Assembly (NCBI GenBank): GCA_959019945.1
Contig: CAUEQD010000004.1
Location: 77,404 to 141,403, forward strand
Direction: 5' to 3'
DNA: 64,000 bases
Source: an uncultured Collinsella sp.
Lineage (GTDB): Bacteria > Actinomycetota > Coriobacteriia > Coriobacteriales > Coriobacteriaceae
A model generated the notes under the pieces. It did not search any database. It saw nothing but the letters and a program-made list of their open reading frames with translations, and was not told the DNA's origin. Made by a program: the position numbers and the translations under genes. Below, piece by piece: positions 18,198-28,272 of the stretch (position 1 is the first letter of the stretch; each line of letters opens with the position of its first letter).

Positions 18198-19136
18198 ATG
18201 CTCGATCAGGCTTATTCTCGTCGTCAGTTCCTCGGCCTCGCTGGTGGTCTTGCCAGCATCGTCGGTCTCGGCCTCGTTGGCTGCGGTGGCTCCAACGCCG
18301 CCGACACCGCTGCCGAGGGTAGCGCCGCTGCTGCCGAGTCCGTCTCCGGCGAGGTGACTTACGACGGCGCCTCCTCGTTCCAGGCTCTCGTCGAGGCCGC
18401 TGCCGAGAAGTTCATGGATGCCAACCCGGACGTCTCCGTCTCCGGCTCGGGCAACGGTTCGGGCAAGGGCCTGACCGCTGTCGCCGCCGGCACCGTTACC
18501 ATCGGTAATTCCGACGTCTTCGCCGAGACCAAGCTCGAGGCCGACCAGGTCAAGAACCTCGTCGACCATGAGGTTGCTGTCGTGGGCATGGGTCCCGTCG
18601 TCTCCAAGAACGTGACGGTCGACGACCTGTCCCTCGAGCAGCTCAAGGGCATCTTCTCCGGCCAGATCACCAACTGGAAGGAGGTCGGCGGCGACGACGC
18701 CACCATCGTCGTTCTCAACCGCAAGGCCGGCTCCGGCACTCGCGCCACCTTCGAGGCCGCCGTCTTTGGCGACGAGGTTGTCGACTTTAAGGGCGACGCC
18801 GAGCTCGACAAGTCCGGCGACGTTCAGACTCAGATGGGCAGCACCGACAACGCCATCTCCTACCTCGACTTCTCGCACTTTGACGATTCCAAGTTCAACG
18901 CCGTCAAGGTCGAGGGTGTCGAGCCCAAGAGCAAGAATGTCACCGACGACTCCTTCAAGATCTGGGCTACCGAGCACATGTACTGCGCCAAGGACGCCGA
19001 CGAGGCCACCAAGGCCTTCCTGGACTTTATGCTTTCCGACGACGTCCAGGGCAAACTTGTCGAGGAGCAGGGCTTTATCCCCGTCTCTGCCATGAAGGTC
19101 GTCAAGGACGCCAGCGGCAAGGTCTCTGCTAAATAA
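18198..19136 (+). CDS. pstS: Phosphate ABC transporter substrate-binding protein
   Basis: 312 aa lipoprotein. The N-terminus has SRRQFLG (residues 7-13, a Tat-like twin arginine) followed by a hydrophobic stretch and the lipobox LVGC (Cys29). Phosphate-binding signatures: DGASSFQ, GSGNGSGKG, and RKAGSGTRATFE. It captures phosphate outside the membrane for PstCA. ATG 18198 follows GAAAGGAAG. It is the first gene of pstSCAB. Confidence 0.93.
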   Translation: MLDQAYSRRQFLGLAGGLASIVGLGLVGCGGSNAADTAAEGSAAAAESVSGEVTYDGASSFQALVEAAAEKFMDANPDVSVSGSGNGSGKGLTAVAAGTVTIGNSDVFAETKLEADQVKNLVDHEVAVVGMGPVVSKNVTVDDLSLEQLKGIFSGQITNWKEVGGDDATIVVLNRKAGSGTRATFEAAVFGDEVVDFKGDAELDKSGDVQTQMGSTDNAISYLDFSHFDDSKFNAVKVEGVEPKSKNVTDDSFKIWATEHMYCAKDADEATKAFLDFMLSDDVQGKLVEEQGFIPVSAMKVVKDASGKVSAK

Positions 19137-19160
19137 GTAATCGCCCCGGAAAGGTTTGCA

Positions 19161-20069
19161 ATGGCAAAACAGCTGCCAAAGCGCGACCTTGAGAACGTGG
19201 GCCTGGGCGTCACGGGCGCGTGCGTAGCGCTCGTGACGCTTGTCGTTGCCGCGCTCATCTTTATGGTCGCCCAAAAGGGCCTCTCGGCTTTTGTCAAGGA
19301 CGGCGTCTCGGTCGTCGAGTTTTTCACCGGCACCAAGTGGGACCTGGCCAACACAGCCGAAAACGGCCTGCCCTATACCGGCGCCCTGCCCCTGATCGTC
19401 ACCTCGTTTGCGGTCATGGTGCTCTCCACGCTTATCGCGCTGCCCATCGCCATCGGCTCTGCCATCTTTGCGGTCGAGATTAGCCCTAAGTTTGGCTCTA
19501 AGATCTTTCAGCCGCTCATTGAGCTTTTGACCGGCATCCCCTCGGTCGTCTTTGGCCTGATCGGTTTTCACGTGGTCGTCGGTCTTATGAAGAGCGTTTT
19601 CCACGTGAGCACGGGCCTGGGCATCTTGCCCGGCGCCATCGTGCTGGCCGTCATGATCCTGCCGACCATGACCACGCTTTCGGTCGATGGCCTGCGCGCC
19701 GTGCCCGACGGCTACCGCCAGGGCTCGCTCGCGCTGGGCTACACCCGCTGGCAGACCATCTGGCACGTGGTGCTCAAGTCCGCCATGCCGTCGCTCATGA
19801 CCGCGGTTATCTTGGGCATGACCCGCGCCTTTGGCGAGACGCTCGCCGTGCGCATGGTCATCGGCGGCATCGAGGCCATGCCGACGTCGCTGCTGTCGCC
19901 GGCTTCGACCATCACCACCACGCTCACCACGTCCATGGCAGTCTATGCCGAGGGCTCGGCCCAAGACGATGTTCTGTGGGCGCTCGGCCTGCTGCTGATG
20001 GGCATGAGTCTCATCTTCATCCTGATCATCCACCTTATCGGCCGCAAGGGGGCGAAGGCTCGTGGCTAG
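19161..20069 (+). CDS. pstC: Phosphate ABC transporter permease PstC
   Basis: 302 aa with about six membrane helices. The cytoplasmic EAA loop of ABC permeases is visible (VPDGYRQGSLALGYTRWQTIWHVVL). It forms the phosphate channel with PstA. The next gene overlaps its end by 8 nt, implying translational coupling. Confidence 0.93.
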   Translation: MAKQLPKRDLENVGLGVTGACVALVTLVVAALIFMVAQKGLSAFVKDGVSVVEFFTGTKWDLANTAENGLPYTGALPLIVTSFAVMVLSTLIALPIAIGSAIFAVEISPKFGSKIFQPLIELLTGIPSVVFGLIGFHVVVGLMKSVFHVSTGLGILPGAIVLAVMILPTMTTLSVDGLRAVPDGYRQGSLALGYTRWQTIWHVVLKSAMPSLMTAVILGMTRAFGETLAVRMVIGGIEAMPTSLLSPASTITTTLTTSMAVYAEGSAQDDVLWALGLLLMGMSLIFILIIHLIGRKGAKARG

Positions 20070-20984
20070 CACGCGTATCCACATCGACGAGGCGAGGCTC
20101 GGGCGTGTCCAAAAGCAGGACCGCTTCGCCACGGGCGTGTTGACGGCGATCGTCGCCATCGTCATGCTCATCGTCGTCTCCATGGTGGCCTATATCCTGT
20201 TCGAGGGCATCTCGACGCTGTTCCAGCCGGGCTTTCTCACGGAGCCGTCGCGCGCCAACGGAACGCAGGGCGGCGTGCTCTACCAGCTGTTCGACTCGTT
20301 CTACCTGCTGCTGATCACCCTGATCATCTCGGTGCCCATCAGCCTGGGTGGCGCGGTCTTTTTGGTTGAGTACGCACCCGACGGACCCGTCCGCGACATT
20401 GCCTCCACCGCCATCGAGACGCTGTCCTCGCTGCCTTCCATCGTTGTCGGCATGTTCGGTTTTCTGGTGTTCTCGGTGCAGCTGGGCTGGAAGTACTCCA
20501 TCATCTCCGGCGCCGTCGCGCTCACCATGTTCAATATCCCCATTCTGGTGCGCGTGATCCAGCAGGCGCTCGAGGACGTGCCGCAGGCCCAGCGCGATGC
20601 GTGCCTGGCCATGGGCCTCACCCGCTGGGAGGCCACGCTGCACATCCTGATTCCCGAGGCCATGCCCGCTATCGTGACCGGCATCGTGCTTTCGGCCGGC
20701 CGCGTCTTTGGCGAGGCCGCGGCGCTGCTCTTTACCTCGGGCATGAGCTCGCCGGTTCGCCTCAACTTCTTGAGCCTTAACCTGTCGAGCCCTACTTGCG
20801 CCTGGAACGTGTTCCGCCCCGGTGAGTCGCTCGCCGTGCATATCTACAAGATCTATGGCGAAGGCAGCCCCGAGGCCCAGCAGATCGTTTGGGGTACCGC
20901 GGCACTGCTGATGATTTGCGTGCTGCTGTTTAACGTAATCGCCCGCATTGTGGGCAAGCAACTGGCAAGGAAGATGACGGCCGA

Positions 20985-20988
<4 letters not shown>
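20062..20988 (+). CDS. pstA: Phosphate ABC transporter permease PstA
   Basis: 308 aa, about six membrane helices, with an EAA-type loop (VPQAQRDACLAMGLTRWEATLHI). The start is GTG 20062 inside the end of pstC. Partner of PstC in phosphate uptake. Its stop overlaps the start of pstB by 4 nt (ATGA). Confidence 0.92.
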
Positions 20989-21857
<869 letters not shown>

Positions 21858-21913
21858 TCCGGGACATGCTTGAGGCCCGCGGCGGCCACGGTTGCCACGG
21901 GACTGATTGGAGA

Positions 21914-21950
21914 GGCGGGTCATCTCTTTTGGGAGATGGCCCGCCTTTTT
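21914..21950 (+). terminator. Rho-independent terminator of pstSCAB
   Basis: A GGCGGGTCATCTC arm pairs with GAGATGGCCCGCC, followed by TTTTTGTG. It is 57 nt after the pstB stop. Confidence 0.85.
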
Positions 21951-22020
21951 GTGTCGTGTGCGGCCCGCCTTTTCGCTGCTATTATGGACAACGTTGAATT
22001 TCTACGAAGGAGCAGGGCAT

Positions 22021-23877
22021 ATGGCGATTCTTTTGGGATGCGATTCCGTCAGCCTAGAGTTTCCCACCAAGCATATTTTCGATAGCGTGACGCTCGGCGT
22101 GGGCGAGGGCGACCGTATTGGTATTGTCGGTAAAAACGGCGACGGCAAGTCGACGCTGCTGAGCGTGCTCGCCGGCACGCTGGAGCCCGACGACGGCCGC
22201 GTGACGCATCGTCGCGGCACCACGATCGGCCTGCTCGGCCAAAAGGACCAGCTTGTCGACACCGACACCGTGCACCATGCCGTCGTGGGCGACACGCCCG
22301 AGTATGAGTGGGCGTCGAGCCCCCGCACGCGCCAGATCCTCGCCGGTCTCATTAGCGATGTGCCCTGGGGGGGCACGGTGGGCGAGCTTTCGGGTGGCCA
22401 GCGCCGCCGCGTGGACCTCGCGCGCCTGTTGATCGGCGACTACGACGTGCTCATGCTCGACGAGCCCACTAACCATCTGGACATGCGCACCATCAACTGG
22501 CTTGCACGCCATCTTAAGGCTCGCTGGCAGCGCGGTCAGGGCGCCATGCTCGTGGTCACGCACGATCGCTGGTTCTTGGACGAGGTCTGCACCAGCATGT
22601 GGGAGGTCCACGACGGCCAGGTCGATCCCTTCGAGGGCGGCTACTCCGCATATATCCTGCAGCGCGTGGAGCGCGACCGCATGGCCGCGGTTACCGAGGA
22701 ACGCCGTCGCAACATGGCGCGCAAGGAGCTCGCGTGGCTGAGCCGCGGCGCCCAGGCGCGTTCCACCAAGCCCAAGTTTCGCGTTGATGCCGCTCGCGAG
22801 CTGATCGCCGACGTGCCGCCCGTGCGTGACGAGCTGGAGCTCAAGCGCCTCGCCGTGAGCCGCCTGGGCAAGCAGGTTATCGATGTGGTCGACGTGGACG
22901 CCGGCTATGCGGATACCGATGGCGCGCCCAAGCAGGTGCTCTCTGACGTGACCTGGCTCATTGGTGCGGGCGACCGCTATGGCCTGCTGGGCGAGAACGG
23001 TGCCGGCAAGTCGACGCTGCTCGACGTGATCCAGGGCAAGATTGAACCCACGCGCGGCCGCGTGAAGATTGGCCAGACAGTGCGCTTTGGCGTGCTGTCG
23101 CAGCAGCTCGAGGAGCTCGAACCCTACATGGGCGACACGATCCGCGAGGTGCTCGGCAACTATAAGAAGTACTACGTCATCGACGGCAAGGAGACTTCGC
23201 CCGAGAAGCTCTGCGAGCGTCTGGGCTTTACGACGCAGCAGCTCTGGAGCCGCATCGGCGATCTTTCGGGCGGCCAGCGCCGTCGCCTGTCGCTGTTGCT
23301 GACGATTCTGGACGAGCCCAACGTGCTCATCCTGGACGAGCCGGGCAACGACCTGGATACCGACATGCTCGCGATTGTCGAGGACCTGCTGGACGGCTGG
23401 CCCGGCACGCTGATCCTGGTGACACACGATCGCTTTTTGATGGAGCGCGTGACCGACCAACAGTGGGCACTGCTCGATGGCCATCTGACGCATATGCCCG
23501 GCGGCGTGGACCAGTACCTGCGCCTGTGCAACGCTACCGCCGAGGGCGAGCCCGTGGGCGCGCCGAGCGCTAAGACCGGCACGTTCGACACCGGTGCGGC
23601 GGCTGCTGCCGACAAGCCCAAGTCGAGCGGTCAGCCCAACGGCCTTTCCAACGCCGAGCGTCAGAAGCTCCGCCGCGAGGTGAGCTCGCTCGAGCGCAAG
23701 ATGGAGACGCAGCGCGCCCGCGTGGAGGAGGCCGAGGCCGCCATGGCCCAGGTCGATCCCACCAACTACACGGCGCTCGGCGAGCAGCAGGCAAAGATCG
23801 ACGAGGCTCACGCCGCCATGGACGAGCTGGAGATGGCGTGGCTCGAGGCGAGCGAAAAGCTCGAGGGCGAGGAGTAG
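22021..23877 (+). CDS. ABC-F family ATPase (Uup-like)
   Basis: 618 aa with two ABC domains in tandem and no membrane segments. The first has GKNGDGKST, LSGGQRRRVDLAR and LMLDEPTNHLD; the second GENGAGKST, LSGGQRRRLSLLL and LILDEPGNDLD. A charged linker lies between them, and the C-terminal ~70 residues form a coiled coil as in Uup. ABC-F proteins act on the ribosome. Start is ATG 22021 after GGAGCAGGGC; the ORF continues upstream through a terminator and is not used. A HAD gene follows 6 nt later. Confidence 0.9.
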   Translation: MAILLGCDSVSLEFPTKHIFDSVTLGVGEGDRIGIVGKNGDGKSTLLSVLAGTLEPDDGRVTHRRGTTIGLLGQKDQLVDTDTVHHAVVGDTPEYEWASSPRTRQILAGLISDVPWGGTVGELSGGQRRRVDLARLLIGDYDVLMLDEPTNHLDMRTINWLARHLKARWQRGQGAMLVVTHDRWFLDEVCTSMWEVHDGQVDPFEGGYSAYILQRVERDRMAAVTEERRRNMARKELAWLSRGAQARSTKPKFRVDAARELIADVPPVRDELELKRLAVSRLGKQVIDVVDVDAGYADTDGAPKQVLSDVTWLIGAGDRYGLLGENGAGKSTLLDVIQGKIEPTRGRVKIGQTVRFGVLSQQLEELEPYMGDTIREVLGNYKKYYVIDGKETSPEKLCERLGFTTQQLWSRIGDLSGGQRRRLSLLLTILDEPNVLILDEPGNDLDTDMLAIVEDLLDGWPGTLILVTHDRFLMERVTDQQWALLDGHLTHMPGGVDQYLRLCNATAEGEPVGAPSAKTGTFDTGAAAAADKPKSSGQPNGLSNAERQKLRREVSSLERKMETQRARVEEAEAAMAQVDPTNYTALGEQQAKIDEAHAAMDELEMAWLEASEKLEGEE

Positions 23878-23883
23878 GCGAGA

Positions 23884-24654
23884 ATGATCAAAGCCGCGTT
23901 TTTCGATATCGACGGCACGCTGCTGAGCTTTAAGACCCACCGGATTCCGGCGTCGGCGCAGCAGGTGCTCGACAGCTTTCGCGAGCAGGGGATTGCGTGC
24001 GTGATCGCCACGGGCCGTCCGACCTACCAGATGCCGGACTGGCTGTTCGACCTGGGCTGGGATGCGTACATTACGCTTTCGGGCCAGCACTGTTTTGATG
24101 CCAAGGGCGTCTACCGCAGCTGCCCGATCGATCCGGACGACGTTGCGGTGATTGTGGACCAGGTGGCGCAGGGGCGCTACGACTCACTGTGCATGCAGGG
24201 CGAGAACTCGTTTGTGAACCGCCTGTCCGAGCGCGTGGTGACGGCTGGCAGCAACGCGGGAATCGTCTACCACGAGGAGCCGTTTGAGCATGCCTTTGAC
24301 GCGCCGGTCTATCAGTTCTGTGCCTTTGTTGACCCAGTTGACGAGCATATCGTGACCGATGCCGTGTCGCATTCGCTCACCACGCGCTGGTGCGACCTGT
24401 TCTGCGACATTATTCCGGCCAACGGCGGCAAGGACCTGGGTGTGGCGGCGACGCTGGAGCGCCTGGGCATCGACGCGAGTGAAGCGATTGCCTTTGGCGA
24501 CGGCGAGAACGACCTGTCGATGTTCTCGGCCGTGGGCACAAGTGTGGCCATGGGCAACGCGCAGGACACGGTGAAAGCTGCGGCGACCTACGTGACGACC
24601 GCCGTGGACGACGATGGGATCTACAACGCCGCGAAGTACTTTGGACTGCTATAG
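23884..24654 (+). CDS. Cof-type HAD phosphatase
   Basis: 256 aa. FFDIDGTLLSF at the N-terminus, VIATGRP (motif II), K in NGGKDLG and FGDGENDLSM (motif IV) define a Cof/IIB HAD hydrolase, normally active on sugar phosphates or similar small metabolites. It starts 6 nt after the ABC-F stop, so probably the same transcript. Confidence 0.9.
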   Translation: MIKAAFFDIDGTLLSFKTHRIPASAQQVLDSFREQGIACVIATGRPTYQMPDWLFDLGWDAYITLSGQHCFDAKGVYRSCPIDPDDVAVIVDQVAQGRYDSLCMQGENSFVNRLSERVVTAGSNAGIVYHEEPFEHAFDAPVYQFCAFVDPVDEHIVTDAVSHSLTTRWCDLFCDIIPANGGKDLGVAATLERLGIDASEAIAFGDGENDLSMFSAVGTSVAMGNAQDTVKAAATYVTTAVDDDGIYNAAKYFGLL

Positions 24655-24677
24655 CTGCGGCTCGGCACTTGGGGACA

Positions 24678-24711
24678 CTCCTTGCGGGGCGTGTTCCCAT
24701 TTTGTTTTCGT
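24678..24711 (+). terminator. Terminator-like hairpin after the Cof phosphatase
   Basis: GGGGACAC pairs imperfectly with GTGTTCCC, followed by ATTTTGTTTT. The sequence CGGCACTTGGGGAC just before it resembles part of the REP-like repeats. Confidence 0.45.
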
Positions 24712-24736
24712 CCCGCTCGTTTTGTGAAACACGGCT

Positions 24737-24784
24737 AACTTTTAGGCAAAGTAGTAAGACATGGGCAACTTTTGCGGTAAAGTA
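24737..24784. promoter_or_regulatory. Two MntR-box-like palindromes before the metalloregulator
   Basis: AACTTTTAGGCAAAGTA (24737-24753) and AACTTTTGCGGTAAAGTA (24767-24784) are imperfect ACTTT...AAAGT palindromes repeated 30 bp apart. The first, read on the reverse strand, gives TTTGCCTAAAAG, close to the Bacillus MntR box TTTGCCTTAAGG. Probable autoregulatory operator. Confidence 0.45.
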
Positions 24785-24836
24785 AGCCGTGGAAAGTATC
24801 CAAAGGCTAACTAGCAATCATCGCGAAAGGCGGCCC

Positions 24837-25226
24837 ATGGCCCTACGTGAATCCGGAGAAGACTATCTCGAATCGATCTACGTTCTGTCGGAACGCCAGG
24901 GCATCGTGCGCTCGATCGACGTTGCGGAGTACCTCGGCGTAACCAAGGCGAGCGTTTCCAAGGCCATGGCGACGCTGGAAAGCAACGGCTATGTCGAAAT
25001 GGGCAAGCGCGACGTTCATCTGACGGAGCGTGGTCTGGAGGTCGCTCGCCAAATGTGGGAGCGTCACTGCTTTTTCGTGGGGCTGCTGGAGGATGCGGGT
25101 GTTTCGGCTGAGGTCGCGTCGCAAGAGGGCTGCCACATGGAGCACTGCCTGAGCGAGGAAAGCTTCGAGAAACTGAGGGCGATGCTGAACCGGGGCGAGG
25201 CGACGGGCCAAGCGGCGGAATCCTAA
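24837..25226 (+). CDS. DtxR/MntR-family metal-dependent transcriptional regulator
   Basis: 129 aa. An N-terminal winged helix begins LRESGEDYLESIYVL, with the EDYxE metal residues as in MntR, and TKASVSKAMATL is the recognition helix. Then come RHCFFVGLL and EGCHMEHCLSEESFEKL, matching the metal-binding helix with its Glu-His pair. There is no SH3-like extension, as in MntR. It should sense manganese or iron. ATG 24837 has GAAAGG 6 nt upstream. Confidence 0.88.
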   Translation: MALRESGEDYLESIYVLSERQGIVRSIDVAEYLGVTKASVSKAMATLESNGYVEMGKRDVHLTERGLEVARQMWERHCFFVGLLEDAGVSAEVASQEGCHMEHCLSEESFEKLRAMLNRGEATGQAAES

Positions 25227-25366
25227 CGAACCCCCAGTAGCGCGGAGTTCGCGCAAAGCGCGAACCAGCGACCGGGACCAGCGGTCCTTTCGGCCAAGTC
25301 CATTTCAGCAAAGGAACCCCGCCAGCAAGCGATGCCCAAGAACTGCCACCTACGTCACCGCAGGCC

Positions 25367-25485
25367 GGGGCCGGGTTTGGTTTTGAAAACACTCCACAGC
25401 GCGAGGCCCGCCTTTCCGTTGCTCCGCAGGAGCAGGAAAGACGGGCCTCATGCGCGAGGACGTTTTCAAAACCAAGCCCGGTCCC
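25367..25485. repeat. Very long hairpin between convergent genes
   Basis: Arms 25367-25390 and 25462-25485 pair almost fully (GGTTTTGAAAAC with GTTTTCAAAACC at the core). Inside, 25403-25417 pairs with 25435-25449, and GCTCC-GCA-GGAGC forms the tip. A GTTCGCGC/GCGCGAAC hairpin lies nearby at about 25250. It lies between the metalloregulator gene and the P-type ATPase gene, so it is likely a bidirectional terminator or structured element. Confidence 0.6.
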
Positions 25486-25505
25486 GACCGGACAGCCCAC
25501 GAACG

Positions 25506-27458
25506 CTACAGGTTCTTGACACCCATCGCGCGCATGGCGTTCAGGATGGCGATGATCGCCACGCCTACGTCGCCGAACACGGCAAGCCACATGTTGGCGA
25601 TGCCCAGTGCCGCAAGCACCAGAATCAGCAACTTAACGCCCAGCGCAAAGATGATGTTCTGCCAAACAATCGACATGGTCTTGCGCGCCACACGGATGGC
25701 GTGGGCGATGTTGGACGGCTTGTCATCCATGAGCACGACGTCGGCGGCCTCGATCGCAGCGTCGGAACCCATAGCGCCCATGGCAATGCCAACATCGGCG
25801 CGCGTAAGCACAGGCGCATCGTTGATGCCGTCGCCGACAAAGGCGAGCTTGCCCTTGCCCGATTCGGCTGCCAGCAATGCCTCGACGCGCTCGACCTTGT
25901 CGCCCGGCAGCAGCTGCGCGTGGAACTCGTCGAGACTGAGTTGCTTGGCCACAGACGCCGCAACCTCCTCACGGTCGCCCGTGAGCATGACGGTGCGCTT
26001 GACGCCGGCGGCGTGCAGGTCGCTGATCGTCTGCTCGGCATCGGTCTTTATGGTGTCGGCAATTACGATGTGGCCGGCGTACGTATCATCGACCAGCACG
26101 TGGAGGATGGTGCCGACGATCTCGCAATTGGGCGCTTCGATACCGGCCACAGCAAGCATCTTGGCATTGCCGACGATGACGCGCTTGCCGTCGATAATCG
26201 CCGTCACGCCATGGCCCGCGTCATTGGTGGAGTCGCTTACGCGTTTGGGATCGAGCTCGCCCTGGAAGGCGGTGCGTACCGACTGCGCGATGGGATGGTC
26301 GGAGAATGACTCGGCAAGGGCCGCGACTTCGAGCAGCGACTGCTCGGTATAGCCTGCCTCGGGGTGTACCGCCACGACCGAAAACGTGCCGTTGGTGAGC
26401 GTGCCGGTCTTGTCAAAGACGACGGTGTCCACATCCGCGAGCGTCTCGAGGTAGTTAGAGCCCTTGATGAGGACGCCCAGCTTGGATGCGCCACCGATGC
26501 CGCCAAAAAAGCTGAGCGGCACGCTGATCACGAGCGCGCATGGGCAACTGACGACGAGGAAGGTCAGGCCGCGCAGGATCCAGTCGGACCAGGCGCCGGT
26601 GACCAAGCCACCGCCGAGCGCGAGTACCGCGGCCGCGCCGGTGACAGCGGGCGTGTAGACGCGGGCGAAGCGCGTGATGAAGTTCTCGGTGCGTGCCTTC
26701 TTCTCACTAGCGTTTTCTACGAGCTCCAGGACGCGCGCGACGGTGGACTCGCCAAAGGGCTTGGTGGTGCGCACGTGGAGGAGACCCGTCATGTTGATGC
26801 AGCCGCTGATGATATCGTCTCCAGTTTTGGCCGGGCGGGGGACCGACTCTCCGGTAAGGGCGGCGGTATCGAGCTGTGTCTCGCCCTCGACGATGACGCC
26901 GTCGATAGGCACGCGCTCACCGGGCTTGACCACGATCACGGTGCCGACGGCGATGTCATCGGGGAAGACCTGCTCGAGTGTGCCGTCGGGCTGCTCGACG
27001 TTAGCGTAGTCGGGCGCGATGTCCATCATGGCACTGATCGACTTGCGGCTCTTGCCCACGGCGTACGCCTGAAACAGCTCGCCGACCTGGTAGAACAGCA
27101 TGACGGCGGCGCCTTCGGCCATGTGCGGGTCGGTATCGGGGAAGAGCACCATGGCAAACGCGCCGATGGTCGCGACGGCCATGAGGAAGCTCTCGTCGAA
27201 GGCCTTGCCGCGGCGGATGTTATTGAATGCCTTTTGCAGTACGTCGTAGCCGGCAATCAAAAACGGCACGAGGAACAGCACAAAGCTGGCGTAGATGTCG
27301 CCCGGGGTGCCGAATGCGGCGGTAAGGGTGCCGAACTCATCGAGGGCGTACACCACGGCAAAAATGCCCAGCGCTACCAGGATGCGGTTGCGCTTATGCT
27401 CGAGTGATTCTTTTTTCTTGCGCTTCTTCTTTTTCTTTTTGGGATCGGCAGCTGCCAT
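25506..27458 (-). CDS. Heavy-metal P1B-type ATPase (Zn/Cd/Pb exporter-like)
   Basis: 650 aa. Actuator TGES, the ion-site CPC (about residues 305-307), phosphorylation DKTGTLT (about 348-354), SDHPIAQS and GDGINDAP are all present. The CPC motif with its C-terminal region suggests Zn2+/Cd2+ export. No heavy-metal-binding (HMA) domain precedes the membrane part; instead there is a lysine-rich tail (KKKKKKRKKK). The metal-binding domain is encoded separately by the upstream gene. Third gene of the arsR-hma-ATPase operon; an ArsR-like box lies 24 nt before its start. Confidence 0.92.
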   Translation of the reverse strand: MAAADPKKKKKKRKKKESLEHKRNRILVALGIFAVVYALDEFGTLTAAFGTPGDIYASFVLFLVPFLIAGYDVLQKAFNNIRRGKAFDESFLMAVATIGAFAMVLFPDTDPHMAEGAAVMLFYQVGELFQAYAVGKSRKSISAMMDIAPDYANVEQPDGTLEQVFPDDIAVGTVIVVKPGERVPIDGVIVEGETQLDTAALTGESVPRPAKTGDDIISGCINMTGLLHVRTTKPFGESTVARVLELVENASEKKARTENFITRFARVYTPAVTGAAAVLALGGGLVTGAWSDWILRGLTFLVVSCPCALVISVPLSFFGGIGGASKLGVLIKGSNYLETLADVDTVVFDKTGTLTNGTFSVVAVHPEAGYTEQSLLEVAALAESFSDHPIAQSVRTAFQGELDPKRVSDSTNDAGHGVTAIIDGKRVIVGNAKMLAVAGIEAPNCEIVGTILHVLVDDTYAGHIVIADTIKTDAEQTISDLHAAGVKRTVMLTGDREEVAASVAKQLSLDEFHAQLLPGDKVERVEALLAAESGKGKLAFVGDGINDAPVLTRADVGIAMGAMGSDAAIEAADVVLMDDKPSNIAHAIRVARKTMSIVWQNIIFALGVKLLILVLAALGIANMWLAVFGDVGVAIIAILNAMRAMGVKNL

Positions 27459-27481
27459 GATTCAAACCTCCCATTTGAATG

Positions 27482-27499
27482 TATGAACACTCGCTCATA
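27482..27499. promoter_or_regulatory. ArsR/SmtB-like operator before the ATPase gene
   Basis: TATGAACA-CT-CGCTCATA, an 8-2-8 imperfect palindrome like the ArsR/SmtB consensus. It suggests an internal metal-regulated promoter for the ATPase in addition to the operon promoter. Confidence 0.6.
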
Positions 27500-27557
27500 T
27501 AATTTCGCGAGCAAAGGCCGCAGCAAGCGCGGCCTTGCAGGTTGGCGTAAACCTTGG

Positions 27558-27776
27558 CTAGAGAATGATCTCGCAGTCCGGCTCGGCGTCGGCGGTGAAC
27601 TCCACAACGCGGTCGAGGACCTCGTCGAACTCGGCGTCATCGGCCTCGAGCGTCAGCTTCTGGGTCATAAAGTTGACGGACACGGATTTGACGCCCTCGA
27701 GCTTGGCCAGCTCGTCCTGAAGCTCGCGCGCACAGTTGGCGCAATCGATCTCATCGAGCTTGTACTGCTTTTTCAT
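27558..27776 (-). CDS. HMA-domain metal-binding protein (metallochaperone-like)
   Basis: 72 aa, a single ferredoxin-like HMA domain. The metal site is EIDCANCA (D-C-x-x-C) at residues 9-16, and the VKSVSVNFMTQKLTL strand pair fits the fold. It likely passes Zn or Cd to the ATPase encoded 99 nt downstream, replacing the missing N-terminal domain of that pump. The ribosome-binding site is GGAAAGGAACC on the reverse strand. Confidence 0.88.
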   Translation of the reverse strand: MKKQYKLDEIDCANCARELQDELAKLEGVKSVSVNFMTQKLTLEADDAEFDEVLDRVVEFTADAEPDCEIIL

Positions 27777-27838
27777 GGTGGGTTCCTTTCCCGTTTTTGC
27801 GGCTTGGGTGCAGGCCGCGCTGGTACCGTGGTTGGCTG

Positions 27839-28204
27839 CTATTCGCAGATGTGGCTCATGCCCTGGTTGAGCATGGTGTAGACGTGGTCGTCGGCGAGCG
27901 AGTAGAGGATATTGCGCCCGTCGCGCCGGAATTTAACCAGGTGCGACTGCTTGAGTGTGCGCAGCTGGTGCGACACCGCGGACTGCGAGGTTTCGGTCGC
28001 TTCGGCGATGTCTGCCACGCAGAGCTCGCGGCCCATGAGGGCGTAAAGGATCTTGATGCGCGTGGTGTCGCTGAAGACCTTGAACAGGTCGGCGAGGTCG
28101 TAGAGAAGCTCCTCGTCGGGAAGGTCCTCGGGCGAGCAGGTGGTGGGGATCGCGGGTTCGGTGGCCTCGATGTCGGGTTTCGTTTCATCAACGCGGATGC
28201 TCAT
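27839..28204 (-). CDS. ArsR/SmtB-family metal-sensing repressor
   Basis: 121 aa winged helix. ELCVADIAEATETSQSAVSHQLRTLKQSHLV contains an alpha3-type ELCVxD sensor motif and the recognition helix. The C-terminal DDHVYTMLNQGMSHICE resembles the alpha5 metal site (Asp/His). It probably binds the TATGAACA-type boxes upstream and releases DNA on Zn/Cd binding. First gene of the operon. Confidence 0.9.
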   Translation of the reverse strand: MSIRVDETKPDIEATEPAIPTTCSPEDLPDEELLYDLADLFKVFSDTTRIKILYALMGRELCVADIAEATETSQSAVSHQLRTLKQSHLVKFRRDGRNILYSLADDHVYTMLNQGMSHICE

Positions 28205-28219
28205 TGCAATATCCTTTCA

Positions 28220-28272
28220 TATGAACATGCGCTCATATAACTTGCTTCCGATTATATGAGTGTATGTTCATA
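28220..28272. promoter_or_regulatory. Pair of ArsR/SmtB-like operators
   Basis: Box A TATGAACA-TG-CGCTCATA (28220-28237) and box B TATGAGTG-TA-TGTTCATA (28255-28272). The two boxes are also inverted copies of each other. They lie upstream of the arsR start and match the box at 27482. Confidence 0.7.

Noticed and set aside
21858..22020. phoU gene after pstB
   Set aside because: Only a terminator and the next gene's leader are present; no PhoU-like ORF exists in the window.
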